A stretch of 64,000 nucleotides of DNA from Nocardia takedensis NBRC 100417. GTDB taxonomy: Bacteria > Actinomycetota > Actinomycetes > Mycobacteriales > Mycobacteriaceae. The notes under the pieces were generated by a model that searched no databases, was not told the origin of the DNA, and was given only the letters and a program-made list of their open reading frames with translations. The stretch spans positions 1 to 64,000 of the forward strand of contig NZ_BAGG01000266.1 in NCBI RefSeq assembly GCF_000308695.1. The letters run 5' to 3'. Numbering within the stretch: position 1 is the stretch's first letter; each line of letters begins with the position of its first letter. Below are positions 62,442 through 64,000 of the stretch, one piece after another. A program made the position numbers and the translations under genes.

Positions 62442-63746
62442 TCACCGTGGCAGTTGCGGGCCGACATCGGTGGTTGTTGACGTGTTTCCTTGTGATGCGC
62501 TGGGAGTAGCGGTTCGCTGGTGGGCGCTGACTAGCGCGCGAGTGCCGTTGGTTCGCCATCGTGGATCGGCGGTGTCGAGTTGGCGTCGTTGGTGGTCGGT
62601 GAGTCCGACGACGACGTCGGACTTCAGGGTGCGGAGCGCTAGCGCGGAGCTGGGGAAGTGGCTGGCCGCAGTGGTGAAGGGGGTCACCGCTGGCCAGTGG
62701 AGGTCCCCGACTAGCCTGCGGTAGTTGAGGTCGCCTTTGAGGATGGTGACGGTCGCGGTGCCCAGCTCGCTGGCCAGAGAGGTTGGCATGTGAGTGAACG
62801 AGAGTGGTGCGCAGAAGAATTCGTGGGTTCGCACGGCCAGGCGTGCTGTGTGCATGTGGCGGGTGAGCCGGTCTCCGAGCCGATTGGCTTCGGGGGTTGC
62901 CGCGGTGGTCAGTAGGTCGAGGATGGCCAGGACGTCGGTCATGGTGGCGTCGGAGACGTAGTACGGGTGCGGCTTGACCCATACCGTGACGTGGGCGGTG
63001 ATCTCGTGGGTCAGCAGGTGGTCGATCAGGGCGAGGTCAGGCAGGAGCTCACCGCCGGCGTTGTCGGCGATCAGATGCAGCGAAGGGGCCGGCACGGTGG
63101 CCAGGATCGCCCACAGGGTGGGGCTGTCGTCGATGAGCAGGGCGTCGGTGGATTCGGTCGCGGTGGCGGTGAGTTGGAATCCGAGGTCGGACCGGTTGCC
63201 CCACAGTGAGGACAGAAGTAGTTGGTCGCGTCGCTGTTCGACGGGCAGGTCGGGGAATGCCTCAAGGGCGTGGAGTTGGCCGGTGACCGTGGCACCGTGG
63301 AGTTCGGCGGTCTTGAAGGGGCCGAACGGGTCGATGCCGCGCCAAGCGCTGTGGCCGAAGTAGCCGACGGCTTCGAGCAGCCTGCGGTAGAAGAAACTTT
63401 CGGCCCACAGGAACGGGACGTCCGCCCAGAGCTTTCCGTAGTGTTCGCTGCCCCAGGAGTTCCACCCCGGTGCGTCGTGTGAGTCAGCAGGCAGTGGTTG
63501 CACGGTACCGGTGGTGGATTCGGCGAGCAGGGCGTGCAGGGCCGTCCGTTGCTCGGGGTGGTAGGGGAACGCGCCTTCGAGGCGCGCGATGAGTTTCGGG
63601 TGGCGTTGGTGGAAGACGTCGTGGGCGAAGGACTCCGGAACACCGGACAGGATCGGGGGCGGTGGCGTGTTCAGCGTCGGTGTCCCTTCATCGACCGGTG
63701 TCGGACCGGTGTGGCGTGGCTGGTGTACCGATGATGCTGTGCGCAC
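62442..63746 (-). CDS. DUF89/ARMT1-family damage-control phosphatase-like protein
   Basis: A frame of up to 434 residues. Family features are WGSEHYGKLWADVPFLWAES and FFYRRLLEAVGYFG near residues 95-130, LHLIADNAGGELLPDLALI near 225-245 (the metal-binding D-N pair of DUF89), WVKPHPYYVSDAT near 257-270, and TVTILKGDLNYRRLVGD near 335-350. DUF89 proteins are metal-dependent phosphatases acting on damaged or surplus phosphometabolites, some with other activities. The start is unclear. GTG 63746 overlaps the WD40 gene by 59 bases, and a CTG around 63672 after AAGGG would fit better. The C-terminus carries a Ser/Thr-rich tail. Confidence 0.8.
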   Translation of the reverse strand: MRTASSVHQPRHTGPTPVDEGTPTLNTPPPPILSGVPESFAHDVFHQRHPKLIARLEGAFPYHPEQRTALHALLAESTTGTVQPLPADSHDAPGWNSWGSEHYGKLWADVPFLWAESFFYRRLLEAVGYFGHSAWRGIDPFGPFKTAELHGATVTGQLHALEAFPDLPVEQRRDQLLLSSLWGNRSDLGFQLTATATESTDALLIDDSPTLWAILATVPAPSLHLIADNAGGELLPDLALIDHLLTHEITAHVTVWVKPHPYYVSDATMTDVLAILDLLTTAATPEANRLGDRLTRHMHTARLAVRTHEFFCAPLSFTHMPTSLASELGTATVTILKGDLNYRRLVGDLHWPAVTPFTTAASHFPSSALALRTLKSDVVVGLTDHQRRQLDTADPRWRTNGTRALVSAHQRTATPSASQGNTSTTTDVGPQLPR

Positions 63747-64000
63747 CCGAACGGAGCATTACAGGCCCTGCGGGTCCGGCGGCGAGGATGTGTCCGGTGC
63801 GGGGTTCGGCGGCGGCGCAGTGCAGGCTGGCGTCGAGGCGTACCTCGGCGACGTGGTCGCTCTCGTACAGGGACCATGCTTTGACGGTGCCGTCGGCGGC
63901 GGCCGAGAGCAGGGTGTCGGCGGTGTCGGCGAAGGCGAGCATCAGGACTCTGCCCGCGTGGCCGGGCAGCTGGGTTTGGTAGCGGTCGGTGGTGAGGTCG
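63688..64000 (-). CDS. C-terminus of a WD40-repeat protein (partial)
   Basis: A frame entering from the right edge of the window and ending at TGA 63688-63690. The visible 103 residues contain one clear WD40 blade: GHAGRVLMLAFADTADTLLS, then AAADGTVKAWSL. A degenerate last blade follows (LHCAAAEPRTGHILAAGPAG). In actinobacteria such C-termini often belong to large STAND-type NTPases with WD40 sensors, but the rest is outside the window. The stop is translationally close to the start of the DUF89 gene on the same strand, suggesting one transcript. Confidence 0.7.
   Translation of the reverse strand, partial: DLTTDRYQTQLPGHAGRVLMLAFADTADTLLSAAADGTVKAWSLYESDHVAEVRLDASLHCAAAEPRTGHILAAGPAGPVMLRSGAHSIIGTPATPHRSDTGR

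Noticed and set aside
1..64000. CRISPR array, rRNA, tRNA or insertion sequence
   Set aside because: I saw no regularly spaced direct repeats, no rRNA-like sequence, no tRNA cloverleaf I could support, and no transposase motifs.

Overview
The window is high-GC DNA with the codon use, GTG/TTG starts and dense four-base start/stop overlaps of a mycolata-type actinobacterium (Nocardia, Rhodococcus or a relative is my inference; no rRNA or tRNA fixes the taxon). The gene content is that of a conjugative plasmid or an integrative conjugative element.

Layout. (1) Positions 1-17157, plus strand: one long, tightly packed transfer operon. In order it holds the tail of a probable TrbL/VirB6-type channel protein, an SCO6880-family membrane protein, a VirB4-like ATPase, a small ORF, a membrane protein, a TraG/VirD4-type coupling ATPase, a DUF4913-like protein, a small ORF, an HsdM-like adenine methylase with a decayed SAM motif, four large proteins of unknown function (two clearly paralogous), and a DnaG-type primase. 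(2) Positions 17352-46729, minus strand: a small membrane protein gene and, upstream of it, a single 27-kb gene for a protein of about 9,130 residues. That protein carries a UvrD/FBH1-like helicase, a DarB-like adenine methylase plus SNF2 helicase, and many copies of several unnamed repeat modules. Three small genes precede it. (3) Positions 46844-55701: two GNAT acetyltransferases flanking a 2,016-residue MobF (TrwC/TraA) relaxase-helicase on the minus strand, then an HTH protein. (4) Positions 55918-60995: a minus-strand series of small phage-like or plasmid-like genes, including zinc-ribbon proteins, a tandem paralogue pair and a DpdA/TGT-like protein. These face a plus-strand tandem-Phd protein that looks leaderless. 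(5) Positions 61.1-62.4 kb: a hairpin-rich stretch without a convincing gene. (6) Positions 62442-64000: a DUF89/ARMT1-like protein and the end of a WD40 protein.

How it fits together. The relaxase would nick and unwind the transferred strand, the coupling protein and VirB4-like ATPase would drive export through the SCO6880/TrbL-like channel, and the DnaG-type primase would restore the second strand in the recipient. The giant protein matches the polyvalent protein concept known from phages and conjugative elements: DarB-like methylase/helicase modules fused with other conflict-related domains, possibly delivered with DNA to protect it. Its size, the added UvrD-type helicase and its unnamed repeats, some of which appear related to modules in the transfer operon, make it the most interesting object here. 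A shared 18-bp promoter motif in front of two minus-strand gene clusters, next to the tandem-Phd gene, suggests a small local regulon.
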